From Pseudoduganella lurida (GTDB lineage Bacteria > Pseudomonadota > Gammaproteobacteria > Burkholderiales > Burkholderiaceae_D): a DNA stretch of 64,000 nt. The position numbers were made by a program, and so were the translations under genes. The stretch lies in contig NZ_VLLB01000002.1 in NCBI RefSeq assembly GCF_007830455.1, forward strand, positions 372,001 through 436,000. The letters are read 5' to 3'. This document shows positions 39,594 through 48,884 of the stretch, piece by piece (the stretch's first letter is position 1; every line of letters starts with the position of its first letter). The notes beneath the pieces were generated by a model that saw only the letters and a list, made by a program, of their open reading frames with translations, searched no databases and was not told the DNA's origin.

Positions 39594-39670
39594 TGGTGGG
39601 CGGTGAGGAATTCGAATCCCCGACCCCTTGGATGTCGACCAAGTATTCTAACCAGCTGAACTAACCGCCC
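39594..39670 (-). tRNA. tRNA-Val (GAC)
   Basis: 77 bases. Acceptor GGGCGGT/ACCGCCC, D arm GTTCAGCTGGTTAGAAT, anticodon stem CTTGG/CCAAG around TCGACAT (anticodon GAC), T arm GGGGATTCGAATTCCTC and an encoded CCA. Second of two nearly identical copies. Confidence 0.95.
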
Positions 39671-39762
39671 GATGGGTACTGCGCATTACCTTTTACTGCC
39701 TGCTCGAATCTTCCGGAAGAAACCGCGCCATATTCTACAGCACGATTTCCCGCTTCGCATTC

Positions 39763-39839
39763 TGGTGGGCGGTGAGGAATTCGAATCCCCGACCCCTTGG
39801 ATGTCGACCAAGTATTCTAACCAGCTGAACTAACCGCCC
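39763..39839 (-). tRNA. tRNA-Val (GAC)
   Basis: Same 77-base sequence as the other copy with the same anticodon GAC and encoded CCA; the copies are 92 bp apart and transcribed in the same direction. Confidence 0.95.
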
Positions 39840-39985
39840 AATGCCGAGCATTATAGTGAGGCAACGGGCATATGACAAGGGCCGATTGAAATCGTGTTAC
39901 GGCCGGGTCCGCAAGGCACGTCCGGGCGCCATGCTATATTGGCTGCCCGCGGCCGCAACCGTGCCGCCGTGCCACCGAACCTGTC

Positions 39986-40903
39986 ATGAACGCACCCAGC
40001 CATCTGCACGCCCACCTGAAGGGCGACGCCCAGTTCCGCCACCAGCGCGCCGACCGCAGCCTCGCCATCCTGGCCTGGGCCGTCGGCCTGACCCTGCTGT
40101 TCGCCGGCGTCGAAGTCGCTGCCGGCTTCTGGTCCAACTCGCTCGCACTGATCTCCGATGCGGGCCACATGGTGACCGATGCCGCGTCCCTCGCGCTCGC
40201 GCTGTTCGCCCAGCTGATCGCCAAGCGGCCGCCCTCTTCCCGCTACTCGTTCGGCTTCGGCCGGGCCGAGGCCCTGGCCGCCTTCGTCAACGGCCTGGTG
40301 ATGCTCGCCGTCGTCGGCTGGATCGTCTTCGAGGCCGTGCACCGCTTTGCCGCGCCGCAGACCGTGCAGGGCGGCACCGTGGCCGTCGTCGCGCTGATCG
40401 GACTGGTCGTCAATATCCTGGTGGCGTGGATCCTGTCGAAGGACCGCGACAGCATGAACACCCGCGCCGCCCTCGTGCACGTGCTGGGCGACATGCTGGG
40501 CTCCGTCGCCGCGCTGGCCGCCGGCGTCGTCATCTACTTCACGGGCTGGATGCAGATCGACCCGCTGCTGTCGATGTTCGTGTCCCTGCTGCTGCTCAAA
40601 GCCACCTTCGGCATCCTGCGCGAGTCGGGCCACCACCTGATGGAAGGCGTGCCGGGCCACATCAACTACGAGCAGGTCGGCAGCGACCTGGAAGGCGTGG
40701 ACGGGGTCGCCTCCGTGCACGACCTGCATGTGTGGGACATGTCGCCCGGCGAACCGGCGCTGATCGGCCACGTCGAGGTGCACGAACTGGCGCGCTGGCC
40801 GGCCACGCTGAAGGCGATCCGCGCGATGCTGCTGGACCGGCACGGCATCGACCACGTGACCCTGCAGGCGGAGGTGGCCGGCCGCCAGGGCCGTCCCGAA
40901 TGA
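39986..40903 (+). CDS. Cation diffusion facilitator (Zn/Co/Cd exporter)
   Basis: 305 residues with six transmembrane helices. The metal site motifs are in TM2 (LISDAGHMVTDAAS) and TM5 (HVLGDMLGS), which are the H-D pairs of the CzcD/ZitB subfamily. A C-terminal dimer domain has HDLHVWDM and HVEVHEL. The N-terminus is His-rich (HLHAHLKG). It uses the proton gradient to expel divalent metals. Its ribosome-binding site is weak. Transcribed away from the tRNA genes. Confidence 0.92.
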   Translation: MNAPSHLHAHLKGDAQFRHQRADRSLAILAWAVGLTLLFAGVEVAAGFWSNSLALISDAGHMVTDAASLALALFAQLIAKRPPSSRYSFGFGRAEALAAFVNGLVMLAVVGWIVFEAVHRFAAPQTVQGGTVAVVALIGLVVNILVAWILSKDRDSMNTRAALVHVLGDMLGSVAALAAGVVIYFTGWMQIDPLLSMFVSLLLLKATFGILRESGHHLMEGVPGHINYEQVGSDLEGVDGVASVHDLHVWDMSPGEPALIGHVEVHELARWPATLKAIRAMLLDRHGIDHVTLQAEVAGRQGRPE

Positions 40904-40909
40904 CACGCT

Positions 40910-43900
40910 TCACGTGCCGGCGGCCGAAAGTGCGGCGCTGAAGTCGGGCCGCACGCGCGCCAGCCGGTCGCGCTGCGGCTGGTCCATGCCGGCACCGAAC
41001 GCCTGCTTGACGATGTGGCGGCCCAGGCGCCGGTAGCTCTCGAACTGGTCCTCCCCATAGAACTGGTCGCCCGTGCTCTCCTGGGGAAACGCGCGGTGCG
41101 TGGCCTGGTATTGCCACAGCGAGGCATCGCGCACCGCTTCCGTCAGCGACGCTTTCAGGTACACCAGCACCCCCGGCACGCCGTCGCCATAATCGATGCT
41201 GCCGATCGCGCAGTGGGCCCGGCTCAATCCCGTGGCCGGATCGAGCCGCAGCGGCGCCACGTCGATCTCGATGCGCACATTGAAATCCACCTTGCATAGC
41301 CGGATGAGGGTACCGAGACCGCCGAAGTCCATGCGCGTGTCGCATTCGGCGTCGCTCACGACGATCAGCCGGCACTTGCGCCGCACCAGCTCGTAGGCCG
41401 CCAGGTTCTCGAAGTGACCGCCATCGGAAATCATCAGGTAATTGGCCCGCTCGTCCGCACTGCCGAACAGTTCCTTCACCAGGTAGCGCAGGCTGAACCA
41501 CGGCGACGGGTACGTGTTGTCCTGCCGCGGGTTGGCGAACCAGCGGCCCAGCCGGGCATTGAACATCGTCATCATGAAGGCCACCGAGGGCGACGTATGA
41601 AAGCCGTGGTTCGGGCTGGCCGCCGCGCCGGACACGGCGATCGCCTCGCCCAGCGAGATGCCGGGCACGTCGCCACCCCCGCCGGCGTAGTAGTCGTGCG
41701 GCCGGTAGCCGATCTTCTCGGCATTCGCCTTTGGATAGCTGCTGCCCACCGTGTACGGCGTGATGGTGAAGGAGGCGCCGTGGCGCGTGTGCAGCGACAG
41801 GTCCTTCGAGCCGCCCAGGTTGACCGTGCAGTTGATGAGGTGCAGCGGCGCGAGGTCATGTTGTTCCCCACCCGCCTCGGCCTGCCCGCCAAGCGAACCC
41901 ACGGGCAAATCGTCGTCATCGTCGAACTGAGTAAACCGCTGCGGCGTGCGGATGGTACGCGATGCGCCGAGATAGCAGCGCGCCAGCCGGCTGCGGTAGA
42001 ACGCGTGCAGGCTGAATTCGTTGATGTCGACACGCCACGCGAGCAGCACGCCGGCCAGCACGACGCCCGCCAGCGCCAGGCCCAGCAGCCCCGGCGGCAC
42101 ATGGTGGACCTGGTCCCAGTACTGCTCGACATAGGCGCTCCAGCAGCCGCCCACATTGCACAGCGGTGACAGTGCCGGTGCGGGCAGCGCCACATGCCAC
42201 AGCGCCAGGTTGAGCACCGTGGCCGTGGCCACCAGCAGGCCCAGGATGAACAGCACGGGCGCCACCCGCGCCAGCACCTCCAGCCCCAGCTGCTGCCAGC
42301 CCCGCTCGCTGGAGCGGATCTTGTTGTCGCCACTGGTGGCGCCGGAATTGGCCGCGAACAGGCCGGCAACCGTGGTGGCGATCCAGCCGGCCGCCGGCGC
42401 CATCCCCGCCCAGCCATCGAACTGCAGCAGCCAGGGCAGCAGCAGCGGGCCGTACAGCGAAGCGAGCGTGATCAGGTTCCAGCCCAGCGCATAGATCCAC
42501 AGCCAGGCGGCCAGCCGGCTCCACCATTCGCGCATGCCTTCCAGGGAAGCGCGCCCCAGCAGGCCGAGCAGCAGCGTGACGGCCATCGCGAACGCCGACA
42601 GCAGCAATGACGGGCCCCAGATGAACGCGTGCCAGACGCCGGCACGGCTGCGGCCATCCGCACCGAACCACTGCATCAGCACCACGATGCCGGCAAACAT
42701 GGCGTGCAGCGCGACGATGCAGGTACCGGCCGACAGCACGATCAGGAACAGGTTGAAGACGGGCCGCGGCACCGACCAGAGCCGGGTGCGCGTGGTCCAG
42801 TCGCGCAGGGAGCAGCAGGCCAGCAGGCACAGGGCCGCGAAGGCCAGCGACAGCTGGAACGGCCACGCCGGCAGGCCCTGCTGGAACATGGCGCCGAAGG
42901 TGCGCGGCGGCGTCCCCTTCGCGATGTACCACAGCACGGCGGACAGTTCCACGCTGGTGGCCAGCAGCGGCAGCACGATCAGCCACTGCACATGGCCCTG
43001 GCCGGAATCGGGCCAGGTGCGCCCCACCCTGTTGAAACGCCACTGGGCCGCGGCGGGCAGCAGTGCCGCCATGCCGCCCAGCAGCAGGGCCGCGAACGGC
43101 AGCGCCACCCATTGCGGCTTCGGGGCACCGAACGGGTGAAAGTCAAAGCGGACCGCCAGCCAGGCGGCCAGCGCCAGCGCCGCCACTGCCCCGGCGCTCC
43201 AGGCGGGCCACGGGCGGATGCCGTGCGGTGCGTTCTGCCGCGCGCCGGGCCGCTGGTGCAGCTGGTTGGCGACGATGCCGAGGATGGCCGCCATGAACAG
43301 CACCACCACCAGCCAGCGCGCCCAGCCCGCCGCCGGCCAGCTCTCGAACCAGCTCACGGCCAGCCGCGGCAGCAGCAGCGCGGCCAGCACGTAGGCGATG
43401 ATCGTCATCTGCACCAGCGCCGCGTTGCGGGCCCAGACGGTGAACATCGTCCACGTGTCCGCGCTGAACAGGCCGACCCGGGGCGACAGGTAGTTCGAGA
43501 AGCGGCTCAGGTGGGCGATCGATGCGTCCCAGCGGGCGGCATTGTCCGACCCGTCGTTCAGCCAGCCGGCGCCGTGGCGGTGCACATGCGCCGTGAGCCA
43601 GGCCATGATGTACCCGCCGCCGGAAACCGAGGACGCGTAGTCGAAGCGCGGCAGGATGCGCAGGTCGCGCAGCCCTTCCAGCACGCCGAGGCCGAACGTG
43701 GCGCTGCGGATGCCGCCGCCGGACAGCGCCAGGCCGGCCGCCGGCAGGTCGGGGTCGACGTTATCGTGGCGGCGGCGCGCTTCGAGATGGGTGCGCTCCA
43801 GCGCCAGCACATCGGCTTCGTGCAGGGGCGGAATGCTGCCGCGCGGCGCTGGCTCGGGCAGCAGGGATTGCGGCCTGTCCTGCAGCGGCAGTTCATGAAG

Positions 43901-43921
43901 GGATTCCGGCACGGCGCTCAT
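40910..43921 (-). CDS. Large membrane protein with patatin-like phospholipase domain
   Basis: 1003 residues from ATG 43921 with AGGGAG upstream. A patatin domain is split: the oxyanion loop GGGIRS is at 68-73 and the nucleophile elbow SVSGGGY at about 98-104 (Ser100; the first G of G-x-S-x-G is a Ser here), while the catalytic Asp sits near residue 832 in SDGGHFENLAAYEL. Between them lie about ten hydrophobic helices (roughly 170-640), placing the enzyme in the membrane. Substrate unknown; lipid hydrolysis is expected from the family. Convergent with the CDF gene, six bases apart. Confidence 0.8.
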   Translation of the reverse strand: MSAVPESLHELPLQDRPQSLLPEPAPRGSIPPLHEADVLALERTHLEARRRHDNVDPDLPAAGLALSGGGIRSATFGLGVLEGLRDLRILPRFDYASSVSGGGYIMAWLTAHVHRHGAGWLNDGSDNAARWDASIAHLSRFSNYLSPRVGLFSADTWTMFTVWARNAALVQMTIIAYVLAALLLPRLAVSWFESWPAAGWARWLVVVLFMAAILGIVANQLHQRPGARQNAPHGIRPWPAWSAGAVAALALAAWLAVRFDFHPFGAPKPQWVALPFAALLLGGMAALLPAAAQWRFNRVGRTWPDSGQGHVQWLIVLPLLATSVELSAVLWYIAKGTPPRTFGAMFQQGLPAWPFQLSLAFAALCLLACCSLRDWTTRTRLWSVPRPVFNLFLIVLSAGTCIVALHAMFAGIVVLMQWFGADGRSRAGVWHAFIWGPSLLLSAFAMAVTLLLGLLGRASLEGMREWWSRLAAWLWIYALGWNLITLASLYGPLLLPWLLQFDGWAGMAPAAGWIATTVAGLFAANSGATSGDNKIRSSERGWQQLGLEVLARVAPVLFILGLLVATATVLNLALWHVALPAPALSPLCNVGGCWSAYVEQYWDQVHHVPPGLLGLALAGVVLAGVLLAWRVDINEFSLHAFYRSRLARCYLGASRTIRTPQRFTQFDDDDDLPVGSLGGQAEAGGEQHDLAPLHLINCTVNLGGSKDLSLHTRHGASFTITPYTVGSSYPKANAEKIGYRPHDYYAGGGGDVPGISLGEAIAVSGAAASPNHGFHTSPSVAFMMTMFNARLGRWFANPRQDNTYPSPWFSLRYLVKELFGSADERANYLMISDGGHFENLAAYELVRRKCRLIVVSDAECDTRMDFGGLGTLIRLCKVDFNVRIEIDVAPLRLDPATGLSRAHCAIGSIDYGDGVPGVLVYLKASLTEAVRDASLWQYQATHRAFPQESTGDQFYGEDQFESYRRLGRHIVKQAFGAGMDQPQRDRLARVRPDFSAALSAAGT

Positions 43922-44026
43922 GCGATGCTCCCTGGGATGGGGACCGCCCAAGATTACCGGAGCGCGTTGCCGAAATTATCTTACTTTGTAATCTGTGGCG
44001 TCACGGCGACGGCCGTGACGCACCGA

Positions 44027-46270
44027 TCATGCGCGCCGCGCCTCCAGCACGCCGGACACTTCGGAGATCGCCGCCAGCGCCTTGTGCAGCTGGGCCGTGG
44101 CGCCGATCTCCGCCGTGAACGTCATGCGCGCCTGGCCCTTGGCGCTTTGCGTGTTCACGCCGATGACATTGATCTTCTCGCGCGAAAACACTTCCGAGAT
44201 ATCGCGCAGCAGGCCCTGGCGGTCGCCGGCCAGCACGAACAGGTCGACCGGGTACACCGTCTCGCTGCACCCGCCACCCCACTCCGTGACGATCACACGC
44301 TCCGGCGCCTTCAGCCGCATTTCGGCGAAGTTCTTGCACGACAGCCTGTGGATCGACACGCCCTTGCCGCGCGTAACAAAACCCACGATCGGATCGGGCG
44401 GCGCCGGCTTGCAGCACTTGGCCAGCTGCGTCATCAGCCCGTCCGTGCCCAGCACCAGCACGCCGGACTTGGCGCCCTGCTCGGTCGACGAGGCGCGGCT
44501 CTTGTTGAGCACCACTTCATCCGTCGGCGGCGGCGCTTCGGCATTGTCGTGCAGCGCGTGCTCCACGTGGCGCAGGCTGAATTCATCCTTGCCCACCGCC
44601 AGGAACAGGTCGTCCACCTTCGCGAAGCCCAGCTTCTGCGCCAGCGCTTCCAGGTTGACGGCCGTCTTGCCTTCGCGCTGCAGCGATTTCTCCACCAGCG
44701 CGCGGCCATGCGACAGCGTCTCCTGCATGTCGATCGCATGGAACCAGGCACGCACCTTGGCGCGCGTGCGGTTGCTGGCCGCGTAGCCGGGGCTCAGCCA
44801 GTCGCGCGACGGTCCCGCCGTGCCGGGCGCGCCCTTGGCCGTGATGATCTCGCAGGTCTGCCCGCTTTTCAGCTGCGTGTTGAGCGGCACCATGATGCCG
44901 TCCACCCGCGCGCCGCGGCAGCGGTGCCCCACGTCGCTGTGCAGGTGGTAGGCGAAGTCGATCGGCGTGGCGCCCACCGGCAGCTCCAGCACGCGGGCCT
45001 GCGGCGTGAGGACGAAGATGCGGTCGTCCAGCGTGGCTTCCTTGAGCTTCTCCACCCACTCGCGCTGCAGGTCTTCCTGGCCGACGACGGCATCGGCCAC
45101 CTCGGATTTCCAGGCCAGCAGCTGGCGCAGCCAGGCGATCTTCTCGTCGTACTTCTGGCCCTGGAAACTGGAGTTGCCCTCTTCCTTGTAGCGCCAGTGC
45201 GCCGCCACGCCGTATTCGGCGAAGCTGTGCATCTCCTGCGTGCGGATCTGCACCTCCAGCGGCCGGCCGTCGTCCGCCGTCACCACCGTGTGCAGCGACT
45301 GGTAGCCGTTCGGTTTCGGGCGGGAGATGTAGTCGTCGAATTCCTTCGGGATGGGCGTCCAGATATTGTGGACCAGGCCCAGCACCGTGTAGCAGGTCTT
45401 CACGTCGGCCACGATCACGCGGAAGGCGCGCACGTCGTACAGCTCGGTGAAGTCGAGGTCCTTGCCGCGCATCTTGTTCCAGATGCTGTAGATGTGCTTC
45501 GGCCGCCCGAACACCTCGGCGGCGATGCCGGCGTTGGCCAGCTCCGACTGCAGCCGTTCGATCGACTGCGTGACGAAGCTCTCGCGCATCATGCGCTTCT
45601 CTTCGAGCATCTTGGCGATGCGCTTGTAGTTCTCCGGCTCGATGAAGCGGAACGACAGGTCTTCCAGCTCCCACTTCACCTGCCAGATGCCCAGCCGGTT
45701 GGCCAGCGGCGCATACAGGTCCAGCGTTTCGCGGCCATACGCGCGGGTCATCTCGTTGAAGATCTTCTGGTCGGCGAACCAGCGCAGCGTGCTGCAGGCC
45801 GAGGCCAGGCGCACCAGCACCACGCGCATGTCGCTGGCCATCGCCAGCAGCATCTTGCGCAGCGTTTCCATCTGCGCCACCGCCTGCTGGGCGGCGTTCT
45901 TGCCGCGCGTGGCGGCCGGGCTGCCCTGGGTGAGCTCGCGCAGCCGGATCAGCTGGTGCACGCCGGTGACGAGGTCCGCCACGTCCTTGCCGAACTTCGG
46001 TTCGATCGCGATGCCCTGGGCCGGATCGAGCAGGCACAGCTCGAACAGCAGGCCGGCGATGCGCGTCTCGGCATCGGTGCTGAGCAGCGCCAGCGTGCCG
46101 GACACGCCGACGGCGAACTCCAGCGCCGGCTGGCCACTGGTGCACGTCCTGCCGGCATACGCGGCGCAGGCGAAATCATAGGCCGCCATGACGCGCGCGC
46201 CATCCTGCGGCGACAGGCCCTGCACCAGCTGTTCGGACGTTGCGCTGTTCAGCGCCGCGATGGAAACCAT
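44027..46270 (-). CDS. relA: (p)ppGpp synthetase RelA
   Basis: 747 residues from ATG 46270, the length of E. coli RelA. The N-terminal HD hydrolase region lacks the catalytic HD residues (HQLIRLRELT where the bifunctional SpoT has HD), so this is the synthetase-only form. The synthetase carries RPKHIYSIWNKM, the EFDDYISRPKPNGYQSLHT block and VEVQIRTQEMHSFAE. A TGS domain (LELPVGATPIDFAYHLHSDV), a helical part, a Zn-finger-like CCKP region and a C-terminal ACT domain follow. It makes ppGpp on stalled ribosomes. Confidence 0.94.
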   Translation of the reverse strand: MVSIAALNSATSEQLVQGLSPQDGARVMAAYDFACAAYAGRTCTSGQPALEFAVGVSGTLALLSTDAETRIAGLLFELCLLDPAQGIAIEPKFGKDVADLVTGVHQLIRLRELTQGSPAATRGKNAAQQAVAQMETLRKMLLAMASDMRVVLVRLASACSTLRWFADQKIFNEMTRAYGRETLDLYAPLANRLGIWQVKWELEDLSFRFIEPENYKRIAKMLEEKRMMRESFVTQSIERLQSELANAGIAAEVFGRPKHIYSIWNKMRGKDLDFTELYDVRAFRVIVADVKTCYTVLGLVHNIWTPIPKEFDDYISRPKPNGYQSLHTVVTADDGRPLEVQIRTQEMHSFAEYGVAAHWRYKEEGNSSFQGQKYDEKIAWLRQLLAWKSEVADAVVGQEDLQREWVEKLKEATLDDRIFVLTPQARVLELPVGATPIDFAYHLHSDVGHRCRGARVDGIMVPLNTQLKSGQTCEIITAKGAPGTAGPSRDWLSPGYAASNRTRAKVRAWFHAIDMQETLSHGRALVEKSLQREGKTAVNLEALAQKLGFAKVDDLFLAVGKDEFSLRHVEHALHDNAEAPPPTDEVVLNKSRASSTEQGAKSGVLVLGTDGLMTQLAKCCKPAPPDPIVGFVTRGKGVSIHRLSCKNFAEMRLKAPERVIVTEWGGGCSETVYPVDLFVLAGDRQGLLRDISEVFSREKINVIGVNTQSAKGQARMTFTAEIGATAQLHKALAAISEVSGVLEARRA

Positions 46271-46318
46271 AGTCTTACCTTTTCTTGTTACCTTGCTCCG
46301 GCACGCAGGCGCCAAAAG

Positions 46319-46343
46319 GGGAAGCCGCAGGCTGCGGCTTCCC
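46319..46343 (-). terminator. Hairpin after the RidA-family gene
   Basis: GGGAAGCCGCAG and CTGCGGCTTCCC face each other with almost no loop; AAAAGG on the plus strand gives a short T-rich tail on the minus strand. It sits between the RidA stop and relA start. Confidence 0.6.
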
Positions 46344-46407
46344 AGGCGTAGCGTCGTTCTGGATCACGTGGCCGGCGGCAGTACCGGCCGCGGCGGCCAC
46401 GCCGGCA

Positions 46408-46755
46408 TTACAGGGCGGCCGTGGCCACCACTTCCACCAGCCAGCCGGGATTGGCCAGCTTCGCCTCGACGGTGGCGCGTGCCGGCGTGCTGCCCGGCAC
46501 GACCCACGCTTCCCACACTTCATTGAACGCGGCGAAATTGGCCAGGTCGGTGATGTAGATCTGCGTGAACAGCAGCTTCGACTTGTCGGAACCCGCTTCG
46601 GCCAGCAGGCGGTCGATGCTGGCCAGCACTTCGCGGGCCTGGCCCGTGATGTCGGCATCGGTCGTTTCGGCGACCTGGCCCGCCAGGTAAATGGTGTTGT
46701 TGTGGATCGTGGCCTCGGACAGGCGCTTGCCAACGTGCAGTCTCTTGATGTCCAT
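46408..46755 (-). CDS. RidA (YjgF/YER057c/UK114) family protein
   Basis: 115 residues; the RidA fold is recognised from the TIYLAGQVAE start strand, VLASIDRLLAEAG helix, LLFTQIYITDLANF and the end strands PARATVEAKL. It belongs to a divergent Rid subgroup, and the catalytic Arg of canonical RidA corresponds to PARATVE here. Rid proteins deaminate reactive enamines or imines. Start ATG 46755 with AAAGAG upstream. Lies between relA and the hydrolase, all on the minus strand. Confidence 0.88.
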   Translation of the reverse strand: MDIKRLHVGKRLSEATIHNNTIYLAGQVAETTDADITGQAREVLASIDRLLAEAGSDKSKLLFTQIYITDLANFAAFNEVWEAWVVPGSTPARATVEAKLANPGWLVEVVATAAL

Positions 46756-46790
46756 CTTTCTCTTTCAGGTAAAAAAATCAGCGGTTCCGG

Positions 46791-47705
46791 CTAGGGGGCA
46801 CGGAGGAAATCGCGTGCGATCGCGATCTGGTCCTCGTGCACGAAGGTGGGCGCATGGCCCACGCCGGCAATCTCGGCCAGCTGCGCGCGCGGCCCGCGGG
46901 CCGTCATCGCCTGCGCGCAGGCAGGCGACAGCAGGTCCGATTCGGCGCCGCGCACCACCAGCGTGGGGCAGCGGATCGCATCGTAGGCAGCCCACAGCAG
47001 GTGCTGGTCGGCGGCCACCGACTCCGGCGTGGCGGCGCGGAACGGCAGCGCCAGGTTCAGGTCATAGTGGCGGCCCCAGGTGCCGTCCGGCTGCCGGCGC
47101 AGCACGTCGCGCGCCATCTTCAGCCACTCCTCGTCCGTGTGCGGACCGAACGGCGCGGAGACATCGCGGATGAACTGCACGCCCGCCTCGAAGGTGGCAA
47201 AGCGCACGTCCTGGCCGATGTAGTCGCCGATGCGCTGCAGCGCGGCAGGATCGAGCACGGGGCCGATATCGTTCAGCACCAGCCGCCGGATCGGACTGTC
47301 CGGCAGTGCCGCCAGGCCCATGCCGATCAGGCCGCCCATCGACGTGCCGAACCAGCAGACCTGCTGGGTATCGTCGTGCAGCACGCGCGCCAGCAGCGTG
47401 ACCATGTCGCTCACGTATTGCGGGATGCGGTACAGCTCGGGATTGCGCAGGCGGCCGGAGCGGCCGCGGCCCACCACGTCCGGGCACACCACGCGGAAGT
47501 CACCGGACAGTGCGCGCGCCAGGTTGTCGAAATCGTCCGACACGCGCGTGACGCCGTGGACGCAGACGAGCACGTTCGGATTGTCCGGCGCGCCCCATTC
47601 CTTGTAGGCCATGGTGTGCAGGCCGGCCGGCGAGATGCACTGGACAGAGCGGATCGCGGCCGCGTCGTGGGTGACGCCAGGTTCGGTGTTCTGTTGCTCT
47701 GCCAT
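46791..47705 (-). CDS. Alpha/beta hydrolase
   Basis: 304 residues. The nucleophile elbow is WFGTSMGGLIG (Ser in G-T-S-M-G), the oxyanion HGVTRVSDDF and catalytic His in IAGVGHAPTFVHED; the Asp is probably that of GAESDLLSP. No signal peptide. The substrate cannot be told. 35 bp before the RidA gene and probably in one operon with it. Confidence 0.88.
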   Translation of the reverse strand: MAEQQNTEPGVTHDAAAIRSVQCISPAGLHTMAYKEWGAPDNPNVLVCVHGVTRVSDDFDNLARALSGDFRVVCPDVVGRGRSGRLRNPELYRIPQYVSDMVTLLARVLHDDTQQVCWFGTSMGGLIGMGLAALPDSPIRRLVLNDIGPVLDPAALQRIGDYIGQDVRFATFEAGVQFIRDVSAPFGPHTDEEWLKMARDVLRRQPDGTWGRHYDLNLALPFRAATPESVAADQHLLWAAYDAIRCPTLVVRGAESDLLSPACAQAMTARGPRAQLAEIAGVGHAPTFVHEDQIAIARDFLRAP

Positions 47706-47934
47706 CTGGCCTCCTGCCCGATATTGGTTTTTGGGCTACATTCTACAGTGCGCCGCCAGTAAAATCTTGCCCAGTTTAGCTTAGCGGTTCGTTAAGAAGA
47801 GTAGTTGAGGACAGAGCGTCAATAAGCAGCTTATAAGGGAACCGGCCTACTGTAAGGACGATCCCGGCCCCGGGCACGCCGCCCGGACCATCGCCGCCGT
47901 CATCCTGACGGGGCGTCACCCACATGGAGTACCG

Positions 47935-48768
47935 ATGATGACAAGCGCGACCACGAACACAGCAACCACTCCCTCGACCTTCAAAACGCTGGCCGGCAAG
48001 ACCGCGCTGGTCACCGGATCCACCTCCGGCATCGGCCTGGGCATTGCACAGGCGCTCGCCGCCCAGGGTGCCAACATCGTCTTCAACGGCTTCGGCAATG
48101 CCGACGACATCGCCCGCCTGCTCGACACCACGGCCAGCCAGTACGGCGTGCAGACCGTGCACAACAATGCGGACATGAGCAAGAGTGCCGAGATCGAGGC
48201 GCTGTTCGCCTTCGCGGCCGAGACATTCGGCGGCATCGATATCCTCGTCAACAATGCCGGCATCCAGTTCGTCGCCAATGTCGACGACTTCCCGCCCGAG
48301 AAGTGGGATGCCATCATCGCCATCAACCTCACCTCGGCGTTCCACACCACGCGCCTGGCGCTGCCTTACATGAAGGGGCGGAACTGGGGCCGCATCATCA
48401 ACCTGGCCTCCACGCACGGGCTGGTGGGCTCGGCCGGCAAGTCGGCCTATGTCGCCGCCAAGCACGGCCTGGTGGGCTTCACGAAGGTAAGCGCGCTGGA
48501 GACGGCGCAGACGGGCATCACGGTCAACGCCATCTGCCCGGGCTTCGTGCTGACGCCGCTGGTGCAGAAGCAGGTCGACGACCGCGCCGCCAAGGAAGGT
48601 CTCTCCAACGACGAGTCGAAGCGCGCGCTGCTGGCCGACAAGCAGCCGAGCGGCGATTTCGTCACCCCCGAGCAGCTGGGCGCGCTGGCCGTGTTCCTGT
48701 GCAGCGACGCCGCCATCCAGGTGCGCGGCGCTGCCTGGAACATGGATGGCGGCTGGGTCGCGCAGTGA
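47935..48768 (+). CDS. bdhA: 3-hydroxybutyrate dehydrogenase
   Basis: 277 residues, SDR fold. Cofactor motif TGSTSGIGLGIA, NNAG at 102-105, catalytic Ser/Tyr/Lys in NLASTHGLVGS and SAYVAAKHGLVGF. The insert around QVDDRAAKEGLSNDE and the end AAWNMDGGWVAQ are those of the BdhA group. It oxidises D-3-hydroxybutyrate to acetoacetate, feeding the CoA transferase encoded by scoAB in the same window. The N-terminal Thr/Ser-rich 18 residues are extra. Start ATG 47935 with GGAG upstream. Confidence 0.92.
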   Translation: MMTSATTNTATTPSTFKTLAGKTALVTGSTSGIGLGIAQALAAQGANIVFNGFGNADDIARLLDTTASQYGVQTVHNNADMSKSAEIEALFAFAAETFGGIDILVNNAGIQFVANVDDFPPEKWDAIIAINLTSAFHTTRLALPYMKGRNWGRIINLASTHGLVGSAGKSAYVAAKHGLVGFTKVSALETAQTGITVNAICPGFVLTPLVQKQVDDRAAKEGLSNDESKRALLADKQPSGDFVTPEQLGALAVFLCSDAAIQVRGAAWNMDGGWVAQ

Positions 48769-48791
48769 CCGCCGGCACCGCTACGTAGTAA

Positions 48792-48817
48792 CCGCATTGT
48801 GGTTTTCCACAATGCGG
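48792..48817. promoter_or_regulatory. Perfect 11-bp inverted repeat upstream of dctA
   Basis: CCGCATTGTGG, TTTT, CCACAATGCGG; then a smaller dyad ATCAC AATG GTGAT at 48821-48834. It lies between the bdhA stop and the dctA start; with no T tract after it this looks more like an operator or mRNA hairpin than a terminator. Confidence 0.55.
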
Positions 48818-48884
48818 ATAATCACAATGGTGATAACTGAGATGGTTTGCGATGATGGCGACAGGACACACGAGGAGACCTGTC

